NCBI RefSeq assembly: GCF_029852145.1
Contig: NC_079978.1
Coordinates: forward strand, 14,559,153-14,623,152
Length of the DNA stretch: 64,000 nucleotides
Origin: Microplitis mediator
Lineage: Eukaryota; Arthropoda; Insecta; Hymenoptera; Braconidae
Direction: 5' to 3'
Shown: in pieces, positions 10,489 to 22,114 of the stretch
How positions within the stretch are numbered: the stretch's first letter is position 1
Layout: each line of letters begins with the position of its first letter
Position numbers and translations under genes: made by a program
Notes under the pieces: generated by a model
Database searches by the model: none
Seen by the model: the letters and a program-made list of their open reading frames with translations, nothing else
Told to the model about the DNA's origin: nothing

Positions 10489-13400
10489 ATATTACCCTCA
10501 CGTATCGCGAATCGTATTGCATCTCGGACCAAATTTTATTCCGGTACTGGTCCAGCACCACCTATGATTACAGCACGAATACCTGTGTCTATTTGGATAT
10601 TCGGGGTGCAAGTAAACGGTATAATTGATACGGGAAGTGAAAGGTCCTATATCAATCGGCGAGTTTATGACCAAATACGTGAGCTAAGCTCTGGTCAATT
10701 ACAATCAGACGATACGAACCGTCGGGGAGTTCTTCTCGCGAACCACACCGAATGCAAAACTATCGGCGGGGCTCCATTCATTATTCAAATTAGTACAATA
10801 GCCGGAGAGCAATATTTGAGTGTCCTCGAGGACCTGAGCTATTCAGTAGTCCTGGGCATGGACTTCGCTCTTCAGTTTGGGTTATTGATAGATTGTGCAG
10901 CTAAAACTTGGAAATTTAAAGGCACTGATGAAAGTCATCCTTTTCAATTAATAAATTGTAATGATAATAAAACCCGTTGTCAATCACTAACTTCTGATCA
11001 ACAAAAGGATTTCGATGAATTTTTAAAATCGAAAATTTCAAAATTCGCGGAGTTACCGAACCAAGGTTTAACTGACCTCGTGCAGCATACGATCACTTTA
11101 CAGCCGGGAATAAAACCCATACAAATCCGTCCATATCGGCGTAGTCCTGTTATATCGGCGGAATTAAATAAACAAATAGACGAGCTGCTCGAGAAGGGTT
11201 ATATAAGGCCCAGTAACAGTTTCTGGTCGTGTTCTCCGGTCATGGTTACCAAAGCCTCAGGTGATTGGCGTTTTTGCGTCGATTATCGACCAATCAACAA
11301 ATATACTATTTTACCCGCTCACCCTTTTCCAAATATGCTACGTATTCTAAGTGCTTTGCATGATGCGAAATATATAACTACGATGGACCTCAAGGAGGCG
11401 TTCCATCAAGTTTTAATGGCACCGGAGTCCATTCCTTACACTGCCTTCTCCGTAGAGGGTAGGGGGCAATTTGAATGGGTTCGTATGCCTTATGGGCTCG
11501 CGGGTGCACCATCAACGTTTCAAAAGGCGATGGATAAGCTCCGCGAACGGTTTGTAGGTAGAGTACACAAAAGAAATTTACCGAGGTCTTGGATAGATAA
11601 AGTTTTCGCGTATCTGGATGACTGGGTAATAATAAGCGAGACCTATAGTGAACATAAGGCTATCTTAACTCTTGTCTTTGAAATATTTCGCGAGGCTGGA
11701 TTATTAATAAATCCAAGTAAATGTAAATTCGCGAGATCTGAGGTAAAATTTCTTGGTTTTATAGTAGATAGAGAGGGTCTACGACCTGACCCTGAAAAAA
11801 TCGCACCCATCGCGAATTTCCCGTGTCCAACGACTAGAAAACAGGTACGCAGTTTCTGCGGATTAGTAAACTGGTACCATAGGCATTTGCAAAACGTCGC
11901 GAATGTCCAAGGACCTCTAAATAAATTATGTAGCGTAAATACTGAGTGGAAGTCGGGAGATGAGGAAGAAAAGGCTTTCCAAGATCTTAAACAAGCTCTT
12001 GTTAATGCGAAACCTTTGGCTGTACCTCAGCCAAATCTTCCGTATTTTTTATACACCGATGCGAGTGATACGGGTCTAGGCGCGTTCTTGGTTCAAAAGG
12101 AACCAGATACCGGGAAAGAGTTTCTTATAATATGTTTAAGTAGACCGTTGCGAGGTGCCGAAACACGCTATACTACAACCGAGAAAGAGTGTTTGGCGGT
12201 TGTATGGGCCGTAAGAAAATTAAGATGTTATCTGGAAGGATTTCCGTTTGTTGTGGTTACTGACCACGCTTCGTTAAAATGGCTCCATACCTTAAAAAAC
12301 CCGAACGGTAGGCTTGCCCTTTGGGCAATGGAACTTTTGGCCCACTAGATCACGATTGAACACCGTCGTGGGACCGAGAACGAAGGCCCGGATGCCTTAT
12401 CGCGCTTATACGAGGACCAGGAGCCCGTGGAGTGGTCCGAAGTCCTCGATGAAATTAAAAATAAAGGTGTAGATTTTGTACATATTCAAGTTCGCTCGTG
12501 GTACGACGTAAAGAAAGCAAATGTTAGAAAATACCCGGAAAATTTTGTTGATTGGCGAATAAATAATGAGGATAAACTAGAATACTATAAACCCGATTAT
12601 TTAAAAGAATGTATAGATGATCAAGACGCGTGGAAATTGGTTTTAACTGAAAACGAGATTCCCGATATTTTGAAAGCAAACCATGATGTACCAGACGCGG
12701 GACATTTGGGTCGCGATAAAATGTACCATCGGATACGTACACGTTATTATTGGCCTGGTATGTATCGCGATGTAGGCGAGTACGTAGATAATTGTGAGAC
12801 ATGTAAAAAGGTCAAATATAAACAGACCTCGTCTCAAGCGCCGATGCGCACGCGACAACCAATTGAACCCTGGGCCATAGTTGCGGCTGATGTGACTGGC
12901 CCATTTCCGCGATCTAAAACCGGCTATCAATATGTGTTAATTGTACAAGACCTATATACGCGTTTTATTGAGGTCTTTAGACTTCGTAAACAGACTGGAT
13001 TAAATGTAAAGAAAAGTTTTCGTCGCGTTTTTACGTTGGGGATATCCTCTATTTTTAATCACAGATAATGGAAAAGAATTCATTAATCATGAGATTAAAG
13101 ATTATTTAAAAGAAACGGGAATAAAATCTGTACCTACAGCGATCGCGCACCCGCAAAGTAACCCGGTTGAAAGAATTAACCGCACTCTTAAACCAATGAT
13201 ACGGGCATTTATTTCGAAAGATCAGACGTCGTGGGATGAACACTTAGGTGAATTCCAGCTCGCCTATAATAGTAGTTACCATGCTTCATTACATATGTCG
13301 CCATATTATTTGGTTCATGGTAAAGAACCACGGCTGTCGGGTAAAATAACCGAACTAGAAATAGATGACTTAGATTCAGATGATAATTCATGGCGCGTTC

Positions 13401-13735
13401 GGGTAAATCGTCTTGATCAGTTACGACATAAAATCGAAGCTATAATGAAAATAGAAAGTGAGAAACAAGCCGTATATCATGATAAGGGACTTAAGGAGCC
13501 ACCTAAATTACAAGTGGGTGATTCGGTATATTACCCAAACTGGAAGTTGAGTAAGAAAATCGATAAATGTTCGTCTAGTTTTGCTAACAAATTCTTGGGG
13601 CCAGCCATTGTCAATAAAATCATCAGCCCTTTAGTTGTTGAGTTAAAATCAGATACTGGGAAAATTTTGGGCAATCATTATGTACCTGATTCAAAATTGC
13701 CCAGGCGCAGTCAGAGGCTGATGAAAACCGTTTAA
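10489..13735 (+). pseudogene. pol: Gypsy pol: protease, reverse transcriptase, RNase H, integrase
   Basis: The frame continues from upstream pol. Aspartic protease motif DTGS is near 10627. Reverse transcriptase shows WRFCVDYRPINKYT and the catalytic YLDD at 11611-11622. RNase H shows YTDASDTGLGAFLVQ, TTEKECLAVVWAV and VVTDHASLKWL. Integrase has the HHCC zinc region (12680-12810) and three acidic positions: ADVTGPF, TDNGKEF and NPVERIN. The C-terminus is basic, ending at TAA 13733. A TAG at 12346 interrupts it just after RNase H, and a one-base-type frameshift in a T run near 13028 splits the integrase core, so this copy cannot make a full polyprotein. Confidence 0.93.
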
Positions 13736-13745
13736 TTTGTTTCAG
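13736..13745 (+). promoter_or_regulatory. Splice-acceptor-like site before ORF3
   Basis: TTTGTTTCAG, a good 3' splice site, lies just after the pol stop. The base after AG begins a codon of ORF3, which matches the phase 0 donor in the LTR. No ATG opens ORF3 before 13779, so a spliced start would explain how the full ORF is expressed. Confidence 0.5.
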
Positions 13746-14393
13746 AGAGACGTACGGGACCGTCGGGTCCAAGAAAGGATGGCTCGAGAGCCAGGATTTT
13801 TCCGCGACGCGACACATTGTCGTACTGTCATGCGTCGTGAACGGAAAAATGCCTTCATCGCTGAGAGGTTACGTTTGGGGCTGCCATTCCCGCCATCTTA
13901 CCGACCACGTCCACCACGCCCGGAGGTCGGCGAGCCAGCTGTGCCCAGAAGAGGACCCGTGCCCTGCCACACTGTGGTCGCTCCAACAGCACGACCAGAT
14001 CCTTCTGCAAGGTGGCGAAGGCGCTGTACCTTAGCCCAAGCCGTTGAAAAGTTGGAGGGTCGTCCATCACCAGTCCGGCACGTACAGCCGTTTTACGTGC
14101 CCCCCACACGGCCGTCATCATCAACTGAGGTCACTAAAGCCCTCAACTGGACCCGCCGGGATTTGTTGGGGGACGAAGTTCTCACCCCAGCTGAAGCAGA
14201 AGAGCTGGCTACGTACATGCCCGTAACTCCCACACCCGAGCTGGTGATAGTAGCGCCCGCAGAGGACTTGATCCTGCCCAAGCCAGGGACAGAAAAGGAT
14301 CCCTTAGCCGAGGACGGAGAGGAAACGGACGACCAGTCGGAAGGTTCTGACCTACTCATCATAGATGAGGAGGTGGTCGTTGACCCAGCTTAA
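13746..14393 (+). CDS. Gypsy ORF3, unknown function, GC-rich
   Basis: An uninterrupted frame of about 215 codons between pol and the 3' LTR. The N-terminal half is rich in Arg and Pro (RPRPPRPEVGEPAVPRRG), the C-terminal third is acidic (EDGEETDDQSEGSDLLIIDEE). There is no signal peptide or membrane segment, so it is not an envelope protein as found in errantiviruses. Its GC content is visibly higher than that of gag and pol. The first internal ATG is at 13779; the frame is open upstream to the splice-acceptor-like site. A nucleic-acid-binding role would fit the basic half, but that is a guess. Confidence 0.65.
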   Translation, partial: RDVRDRRVQERMAREPGFFRDATHCRTVMRRERKNAFIAERLRLGLPFPPSYRPRPPRPEVGEPAVPRRGPVPCHTVVAPTARPDPSARWRRRCTLAQAVEKLEGRPSPVRHVQPFYVPPTRPSSSTEVTKALNWTRRDLLGDEVLTPAEAEELATYMPVTPTPELVIVAPAEDLILPKPGTEKDPLAEDGEETDDQSEGSDLLIIDEEVVVDPA

Positions 14394-14545
14394 CCCGCAC
14401 GTTTAGCGAAAGAGTGATTTTGTTTACTTGCCAAAACTTATATGAGTTAATAAACTTTTCACTACCATCCAATTTAATTGTCAAAATTTCTTTAATTTGT
14501 CCTTTTCAGCTTCCGAGCCCCAATCTCAAGTCTGGCGACGGGGAG

Positions 14546-15035
14546 TGTAACCGTGCAGCAGCAATTTTAAGACGTGAGAGTGCGGCTCTTTCGCTTCTAT
14601 TTGCTCTCTCTCTCTCTCTCGTATAATTTTCTCGTTTGCGAGTTCGACTGAGTCTCGGCGCTAGTCTTAGCGCAGCAGCTGAGCGATTTTCGGTCACTGC
14701 GCATAATTTGGGAGGGGTCAGCACGCGGTGCTGACCCGAGACAAGGAATCTGAAGACGACACTTGAGCTCTAGTGCGCCCACTGATCGGTCACTCTTTTT
14801 CTCGCATTACTTTGTAAATTCTTTAAGTATATTTTAAATTTAATTCAGTGAATTTTGAGAGTTTTCCTTTTGCTGTGTGGTTAAACAAAATCGTTTGCAA
14901 CAGTGTCGTTGGATACTCATCTACAAGGACCCGTTTGTCGTCGAGCCTGGACTCTATCTACTCCTAGGACACTACAACTGGACCAGGAAGATGGAGCGTC
15001 GACCGATTCCTGCAGTAAGTCCAGATAGTTGCTCG

Positions 15036-15078
<43 letters not shown>

Positions 15079-15525
15079 TATAATGTTTTGCGTATAAATT
15101 CTCTCTCTTCAACGTGATTAATTATTCCTCATACTCTCACTCGTTACCAATAAATTCCCGCGCCTTTCGAGTCGACGAATTCCTTTGAATTATTTGTAAA
15201 GTATATAAAATCACATTAGTATTAAGTCAAAGGGGTGACTGTACAAAATAAGGGATTTGGTTAAATAAAATATATAAATTAAATTTACATCAAGCATTTA
15301 ATCTTAATCATCACCAGAGTCCCGTAGATTTTAAGTTTATTTTCAGCCGCGTGTCCGGCTCAGGACGAGCCGACTCACCCCCGAGAATATCAAGTTCCCG
15401 ATTCCGGAACCAGCGATAATCGACTTAAATCGATAATTTAATTAATTAATAACTAAGTTCGGGAATTATAAATTAACAGTGGTTCGTGGCTGCTAGACAC
15501 GGAGCAGTCAGGGCCCACCGTTATA
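14546..15525 (+). repeat. Gypsy 3' LTR
   Basis: 980 bp, TGTAAC...GTTATA, preceded by a purine-rich tract (GGCGACGGGGAG) that would serve as the polypurine primer. Its (TA)n tract at about 15037-15075 is shorter than in the 5' LTR. Confidence 0.93.
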
Positions 15526-15529
15526 AACC

Positions 15530-17259
15530 TGCAACAGGCGAAGACGGAGACATTTAACATCTCACCATCATCATCTCAATCAAAGGCACCCACTAATCAG
15601 GTCCCACCGTCAGAGAGTAAGCAGTGCAAGTTATGCTCGCAGGGACATTTTGTGGTGTACTGTCCCCAATTCCGCGCTTACTCTCCTGACAAGAGACATC
15701 AGTGGGCAACCCAGTGATACCTTTGCATCAACTGTCTTGGGTCCCACAACATCTCACAGTGCCACAACCCCAAGACTTGTGCATACTGTCAACAACAGCA
15801 TCATTCCATACTACATGGTGCCGCTGCCTTGGCCAACGTAAAGCCAGTTCCAAAGAAGAAAAACACAACTTCAACGCCACCAGCAGTAGCACAAACATCT
15901 CAACAACCAGATGGCGAAGCACCGTCAGAAGCTGATGCAAGTAAGTCAGCTTACTTATCTTGCATTATCTCTATTGATTCAGTCTCATCTCACCTCTCTG
16001 TTTGTGTTTCACTCTCAGCTCATCTCAAACGCTCGACAACCAGTTCTCACCTCACCTCAAGTGCAACAAAAGTTGACATCAATGATGTCAAGTTATCATC
16101 TCAATCAGCAGCACTTAACTCAGTACAAATAAACCACTCGCATGACATCTCAAGAGCAATATCAGGACCCAGTGTCCTACTGGCCACTGCCAAGGCCGTT
16201 CTCAACTACGCCGATGATAATCATCAAATTATCCGCCTTCTCATCGACCCTGGGTCAGAACTCACTCTCATATCACGGACAATAGTCAATAATTGTCAAC
16301 TTGACATCATTTCATCTCAAATTCCAATTGTTGGAGTTGGCAGTGTATCATCCGGAAGTACATCTGGAGCTGTAAACATCTCAGTCACCTCACTTCACTC
16401 TGATGATAGTGTTATCATCTTTGCACATACTCTCAATAAACTTACAGCTGAGCTGCCAGCTGTTTCAATCAAGAAACATTTTTGGAATCATCTCAACAAT
16501 CTGCAATTAGCTGATCCGGACTATTTAAAGTCTGATAAAATTGATCTACTCATCGGCGCAGATTGTTATGGGAAAATTATCAAACCTGGAGTTCAAACTG
16601 GTTCACTTGGTGATCCAGTTGCCATCAAAACAATTTTTGGCTGGTCCATACTTGGTCCAGTGTCATCTCAGTCACAACAATCACCAAGCAGATCTCACCA
16701 TCTCATCTCCAAAGATCAACTTCATGATTCAATCGTCAAGTTTTGGCAACTTGAAGAAGTTCCATCGCATCTCAACGAGTCTCTCACGGTGGAAGAAGCT
16801 GAATGTGAGTCTCACTTTTAATCAACTCACTCTCGTGATCACACTGGTAGATATACCGTGTGATTACCATTTAAATCATCATCTCAGCAGCTTGGACATT
16901 CAATACACATTGCCACCAAGTGTTTAAATCGACTAATAAAAAACATCTCACAGAAGCCTGAGTTCAATCATCTCTACAAGGACTTCCTCACGGAGTATGA
17001 GGCCATGGGTCACATGAAGAAAGTCCCAGATTCATATCAATCATCTCACATCACCTACTATCTACCTCATCACGGTGTTCTTCGGGAAGAAAGCACAACA
17101 ACTAAGCTGAGAGTTGTTTTCAACGGCTCCAGTAATACAACCTCAGGCATCTCACTCAATGACACACTTCACACGGGTCCAAAACTGCAGTCTGACATTT
17201 TTGATGTCTTACTGTATGTCAGAAGACACTAATTCATTTTCACCACGGACATCACAAAA
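15530..17259 (+). pseudogene. BEL/Pao gag end, protease and start of reverse transcriptase, with four stops
   Basis: The gag frame resumes after the gypsy element with two cysteine knuckle regions (CKLCSQGHF and CINCLGSHNISQCHNPKTCAYC), an aspartic protease site written DPGSE near 16246, and the linker and fingers of BEL/Pao reverse transcriptase. One frame is kept throughout, but TGA 15715, TAA 16819, TGA 16861 and TAA 17230 interrupt it. In BEL/Pao relatives Arg is expected at 15715 and 16861, so both could be CGA to TGA changes. Confidence 0.88.
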
Positions 17260-20140
17260 ATGTTTCGTCAAATCAATGTTCACCCAGATGATTGGGACTA
17301 TCAACGGATTCTCTGGGTAGATGATGACAATCAACCTCCATCATATCATCTCACCACCGTTACATACGGCACGCGTCCAGCACCATATCTTGCTGGCCGT
17401 GTTCTCAAACAGCTGATCATCGATGAAGGAGATAAGTATCCACTAGCTGTTGAACCTTTTGAAAAAGGCAGTTACGTGGATGATATCTGCGGAGGCGCTG
17501 ATAACGTCAATCATCTCAACAACATCGCATCTCAAGTGGAAGCAATATGTCTTGCTGGTTGTTTTCCACTAGCCAAGTGGAAAAGCAACCATCCTCAGTT
17601 CAGCAAATTGTCATCATCTAACATCTCAAATTCACACGAGTTCAACGAATCTACATCCGAAATTCTTGGACTTTCCTGGAAGTGTCAATCAGATCATCTC
17701 ACATTCACTGGTCATACATCTCAAAAGGCTGCCATCACCAAAAGATCAATTTTATCTGAAACAGCCCAGTTATTTGATTCACTAGGACTCATCTCACCTG
17801 TAGTCATCAAAGCCAAGATCTTGATGCAAGATCTATGGCTAGAAAAAATTGGATGGGACGATTCACTCTCACCTCAGATAATTCACCGTTGGAAGAAATT
17901 CCGAGATGAATTACCTGAATTATTACAACTTAAAATTCCTCGCTGGTTAAACATCTCATCAGACATCTCAAACATTGAGATCCATGGATTTTCTGATGCG
18001 TCACAGCATGCGATAGCTGCTGCTGTCTATATCAAGACTCATCATCACCTCACACCAGCGAAAATAACTCTTGTCTGTGCAAAGACTCGAGTTGCACCAC
18101 TGAAACGTCTCACCATTCCTCGTCTCGAACTATCAGCAGCTCTGCTCCTCACTGAACTCATCTCTCACGTGCAAACCACTCTCAATCTTCAAGATGTTCC
18201 AGTTTATCTCTGGACAGACTCAGCGGTGGCTCTTGCCTGGATCAAACAAGAACCAAGTAAATGGAAAGAGTTTGTAAAAAACAGAGTTCAATCCATTCAA
18301 CAAAATCTACCAGCAGCCAACTGGAAGTTCATCTCAGGAAAACAGAATCCTGCAGACTGTGCTTCCAGGGGATTGACTCCATCTTATCAACTCTGGTGGT
18401 CAGGTCCAACCTGGTTACTAGAGCCATCTCACCAATGGCCAGAATTTACATCTCAAGAAGATCCTGAAGTGGACACTGAACGCAAATCAGCTCAATCTCA
18501 TCTTGCAATCACCAGTCCAAGTTTACCACTTGGTGACTTGCTTGAATCATCATCCAATCTCACAAGATTGCTCAGAATTACTGCAATTATTAAGCGAGCC
18601 GTTGCAGTCTTCAGAAAAATTCCTGCATCATCTCTTCACGTCTCACCACTCACACCAGCTGGTATACACTCAGCTTTGTACTTTTGGATTAAAAATACTC
18701 AACAAGAATATTTCAAGAACGAAATCTCACAATTATCACAAAACAAATCGTTTTTGAAATCTCATCCATTCTCACGCCTCACAGCATACATCGATTCCAC
18801 TGATATTGTACGAGTTTGTGGACGACTACAAAATTCTCATGTCGACACGGACAGCAAACATCCACCAATACTACCAAAGAAATGTCATCTCTCTCATCTC
18901 ATCATCTCTAATGCGCATGCTCGCACAATGCATGGAGGTACGCAACTGATGCTAGCTGCCGTGCGCAAGAAGTGCTGGATATTTAGGGAAAGAATCCCAT
19001 TTAAATCTTACATTCAACGCTGTGTTGTCTGTGTAAGACAGAGAGCTCAGCGATCTCAACAGTTGATGGGTCAACTGCCTACATCTCGAGTCTCACCATC
19101 ACTCGTCTTTGAAAGCACTGGCGTAGACTACGCTGAGCCTGTTCAACTAAAATACTTTCAAGGACGAGGTACACGCTGCTACAAAGGCTGGATTGCAGTC
19201 TTTGTAATGCTTCTCAACTTCTGCAATTCACTTGGAAGCTGTAAGTGATTACACTGCAGAAGGCTTTCTCAAGGCGTTCAGGAGGTTTACAAGTCGTCGT
19301 GGCATCTGCAAAACCCTTTATAGTGACTGTGGCACGAACTTCAAAGGGGCAGATGTCATTCTCAAACAACTTCTCACTGGTGCACTCAACGAATCATCTC
19401 ATCTCCAGCAAATTCTCACCTCAGACGGAACTCAGTGGATTTTTAACCCACCTAGTGCTCCTCACATGGGCGGCAAGGGGGAAGCCGCTGTAAAATCTGT
19501 CAAACATCATCTCCAACGCACAATTGCTGATTTACTTCTCACCTACGAAGACTTCTCAACATTCCTTACTCATGTTGAGATACTATTAAACTCAAGGCCA
19601 CTCAGTGCACTTACTGATGACCCAGAGGACATCGCAGCTCTCACCCCTGGACATTTTATCCGAGGTGCGCCACTCAACACTGTACCTGAACCCAGTGTCA
19701 CTAGTGTACCAACATCTCGTCTCTCACTCTATCAACGAATACAAGAAAGACTTCAGTATTTCTGGGAACGCTGGTCTGTTGAATGTCTGCAATCTCACCA
19801 ATCCATCTCAAAGTGGCATACATCTCACCACGATATCAAGATTGGTTCATTGGTTCTCATCGTTGACGAGAGGTATCCACCATCAAAATGGCCTCTTGCC
19901 AGAGTTACTCATCTCCATCCTGGTAGTGATGGTCTTACCAGAGTCGTCACTGTCAAGACTGCCACCTCAACATTCACCAGACCAGTCACCAAGCTGGTTC
20001 TGTTACCCATCTCAACAGCCAAAGAAGATTCTCATCTCTTACCATCTCATCAGTATCTTCTCCAACGAGTTGGCGAAGGCGGGGAGAATGTTCGAATCTC
20101 CCGCGCTTGCGTTTCACGTCGCTACTCTAAGGCCGGTTAA
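17260..20140 (+). pseudogene. pol: BEL/Pao pol: reverse transcriptase, RNase H, integrase, one frameshift
   Basis: Continues the same frame. Reverse transcriptase has the catalytic YVDD at 17473-17484. RNase H shows HGFSDAS, PRLELSAA and YLWTDSAVALAWI. Integrase has an H-H-C-C zinc region (AHARTMHGG to CVVCVRQRA) and catalytic positions in GVDYAEP, YSDCGTNF and GGKGEAA. One extra A at about 19206-19207 shifts the frame; the second frame (19208-20140) then ends 52 bp inside the 3' LTR, as is common for this group. Product: the enzymes that copy and insert the element. Confidence 0.92.
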
Positions 20141-20748
20141 TTAGAGTTGCGTCGGCGCGTTATCATGCGCAGGCGGCTCCACCGGTCCCATTCTCATCTC
20201 AAGCTCCGCCCACTGATCCAAGTGGGGATGAAGAAGAACGCGAAGCCATCATTGTTAAAAACTCACCAACGCTATCAGCCACGTGTTTTTTTGTGCTAAA
20301 TTCAAATCTTTTGCAATCTCGCGATAATTATCACTTATCATTTCCAATTTAATATAAATTAAACAGTGAATAATTTTCACTTACTGTTTTTGTAATTATT
20401 TAAGTTGTTATCTCCCTAAATAATTACTTCAGCAATTAAATTCATCTCATCGCGTGGTTGTTGGTTTGCCGCCAACCGCCATCTTTATCTTACCTCACCG
20501 CGTGTTACCACGTTGAATAAAGTTTCTCAACATTCATACAGAAATTACCAGTGCAGTGTAAATAGTGTATATAATTATAATAAATAAGTAATTTATTAAT
20601 ACAATAAAATCAAAATTAGTGTTAAAAAACATTTATTTTAACACCATATCATCAACACCTCAATCCCGCCAATTAAGCATCCCAGCATCTCACCTCCTCA
20701 CTTAAATTTAATTTAAATTTTATTTTAAATATTTAAGTGAATCAAACA
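20089..20748 (+). repeat. BEL/Pao 3' LTR
   Basis: 660 bp, preceded by the purine tract GGCGAAGGCGGGGAGAA. It matches the 5' LTR except at four positions and is followed by the target duplication CTTTGG. Confidence 0.95.
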
Positions 20749-20754
20749 CTTTGG

Positions 20755-21100
20755 ACTAAACAGAAGTGCCCGCTTGGACTGAATAGAGGTGCCTGTTTTG
20801 ACTGACCAGAGGTGTCTGTTTGGACTAAACAGAAGTGCCTAGTTGGACTGAAAAGAGGTGTCTGTAGGGACTAAACAGAGGTGTCTGTTTGGACTGAACA
20901 GAAGTGCCTGCTTGGACTGGATAGAGGTGCCTGTTTTGACTGACCAAAGGTGTCTCTTTGGACTAAACAGAAGAGCCTGTTTGGACTAATCAGAAATGTC
21001 TGGTTGGACTACACAGTAGTAATTATTCGGACTAAACTGACAAGTGCTATTTACCTACAAAATAAAGTCTGTTTACAGGAAACAGGAATGTCTTTTAGTT
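20755..21100. repeat. Minisatellite (right part)
   Basis: Resumes the array of 575-1548. It ends with the same long variant unit (GACAAGTGCTATTTACCTAC, 21035) that opens the left part, so that variant sits at both outer edges. Confidence 0.85.
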
Positions 21101-21120
21101 TCTAAACGTTTTTTTTATTT

Positions 21121-21720
21121 AGATTAAATCTTTGTTACATATTATTCCAATTATTTTTTGTATTATGTCATCGTCAAATAAATTCTTAACCCTCTCTATA
21201 TCATCAATCTGTATGTCCGTCTTTTCTGTCGTCAGTTTACTCAAGTCGATGTCAGTTTCCGTAAGTTTATAGTCTTTTTCATCCATATTAATGTTTTCCA
21301 GTACTTCTGGTTTTACATACAGGCACCTTAAAATTTCCGCCCGTTCTCGTGGAGTAGGTTGTGATGTTGAGTTGCTAGACGAAGACTTCGACAACACTCT
21401 TGTCACTTCCGCATCGTTATTTTCATGAGGTTTTCCTCTTCTACTTTGTCCCTCATCTTCAAGAACTTCCTCGTCAGCGCTGCTTTTTTCATCCTCTTCT
21501 TCATCATCTAATTTCCTAATTTTTTTCGTTAAATTTTCTAAAAGAAAAATTTTTTTTGTTATTGTCCTTGGATTTTCTTTTAATTTTTTTTTATCATTTT
21601 TATCAATTTTTCTGTTTTTCCCTCCTCTAAACTTTTTCCATTTTCTTTTTTCTGTTCCTTTTTTTCATATTTCTCGACCCAGCTTAATTCATTTGTATCT
21701 TCCCGTAATCATTCAATCAC
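21121..21720 (-). pseudogene. Charged protein fragment, unknown, frameshifted in an A run
   Basis: Read on the minus strand, one frame is open from about 21666 to TAA 21121, with an acidic stretch (DDEEEDEKSSADEEVLEDE), a Ser-rich linker and an Asp/Ile-rich end. Upstream, a second frame (TNELSWVEKYEKKEQ) joins it if one base is added in the 9-A run near 21590. There is no ATG at a sensible start, so it may be a 3' exon or a remnant. I do not recognise the family. Confidence 0.35.
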
Positions 21721-21789
21721 GAGCGAAATTTTAAATAGTTTTATTCTTATTTCTTCTCTCTGACATTCATAAATCACAAAGTGTGTGTG

Positions 21790-21941
21790 TCCCTGATAAA
21801 AAAAAAGCGATTTAAAACGATTTGCAATGTTAAATGCCTATAAGAAGAGGGATTCAAAAGTATTCAAGGTATTTAAAAGCATTAAAAAGTATTTAGAATT
21901 TTTTATTTCGAATCGTTTTAAATCGCTTTTTTAATCAGGGA
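21790..21941. mobile_element. MITE inside a (GT)n tract
   Basis: 152 bp with 31-bp inverted ends starting TCCCTGAT and containing GCGATTTAAAACGATT. Both flanks are (GT)n sequence, so it was inserted into a microsatellite. Confidence 0.7.
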
Positions 21942-22110
<169 letters not shown>

Positions 22111-22114
22111 GTTT

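Larger units (their letters stand above)
3484..15525 (+). mobile_element. Ty3/gypsy LTR retrotransposon nested in BEL gag, with a third ORF
   Basis: LTRs at 3484-4511 and 14546-15525 begin TGTAAC and end GTTATA. Target duplication AACC (3480-3483 and 15526-15529). The internal order is leader, gag with two zinc knuckles, -1 frameshift, a repeat-rich pol N-terminus, protease, reverse transcriptase, RNase H, integrase, ORF3, 3' LTR. Pol order places it in Ty3/gypsy. It is defective: in-frame stops at 7766, 10486 and 12346 and a frameshift near 13028. The LTRs differ by about 13 substitutions outside the (TA)n tract, about 1.4 percent by my count. A fold-back element sits in the leader. Confidence 0.95.
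1549..20748 (+). mobile_element. Full-length BEL/Pao LTR retrotransposon, defective, interrupted by a gypsy element
   Basis: Two 660-bp LTRs (1549-2208 and 20089-20748) begin TG, end CA and differ at only 4 positions. The 6-bp target duplication CTTTGG lies at 1543-1548 and 20749-20754. The interior codes for gag, protease, reverse transcriptase, RNase H and integrase in BEL/Pao order, and the last ORF runs 52 bp into the 3' LTR. It is defective: there are in-frame stops at 15715, 16819, 16861 and 17230, and frameshifts near 2730 and at about 19207. A Ty3/gypsy element fills 3484-15525, within gag. Removing that insertion and one AACC leaves the gag frame continuous, so the insertion did not itself shift the frame. 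Confidence 0.95.

Noticed and set aside
13746..14393. Envelope protein
   Set aside because: No signal peptide, membrane segment or cleavage-site-like motif is visible.
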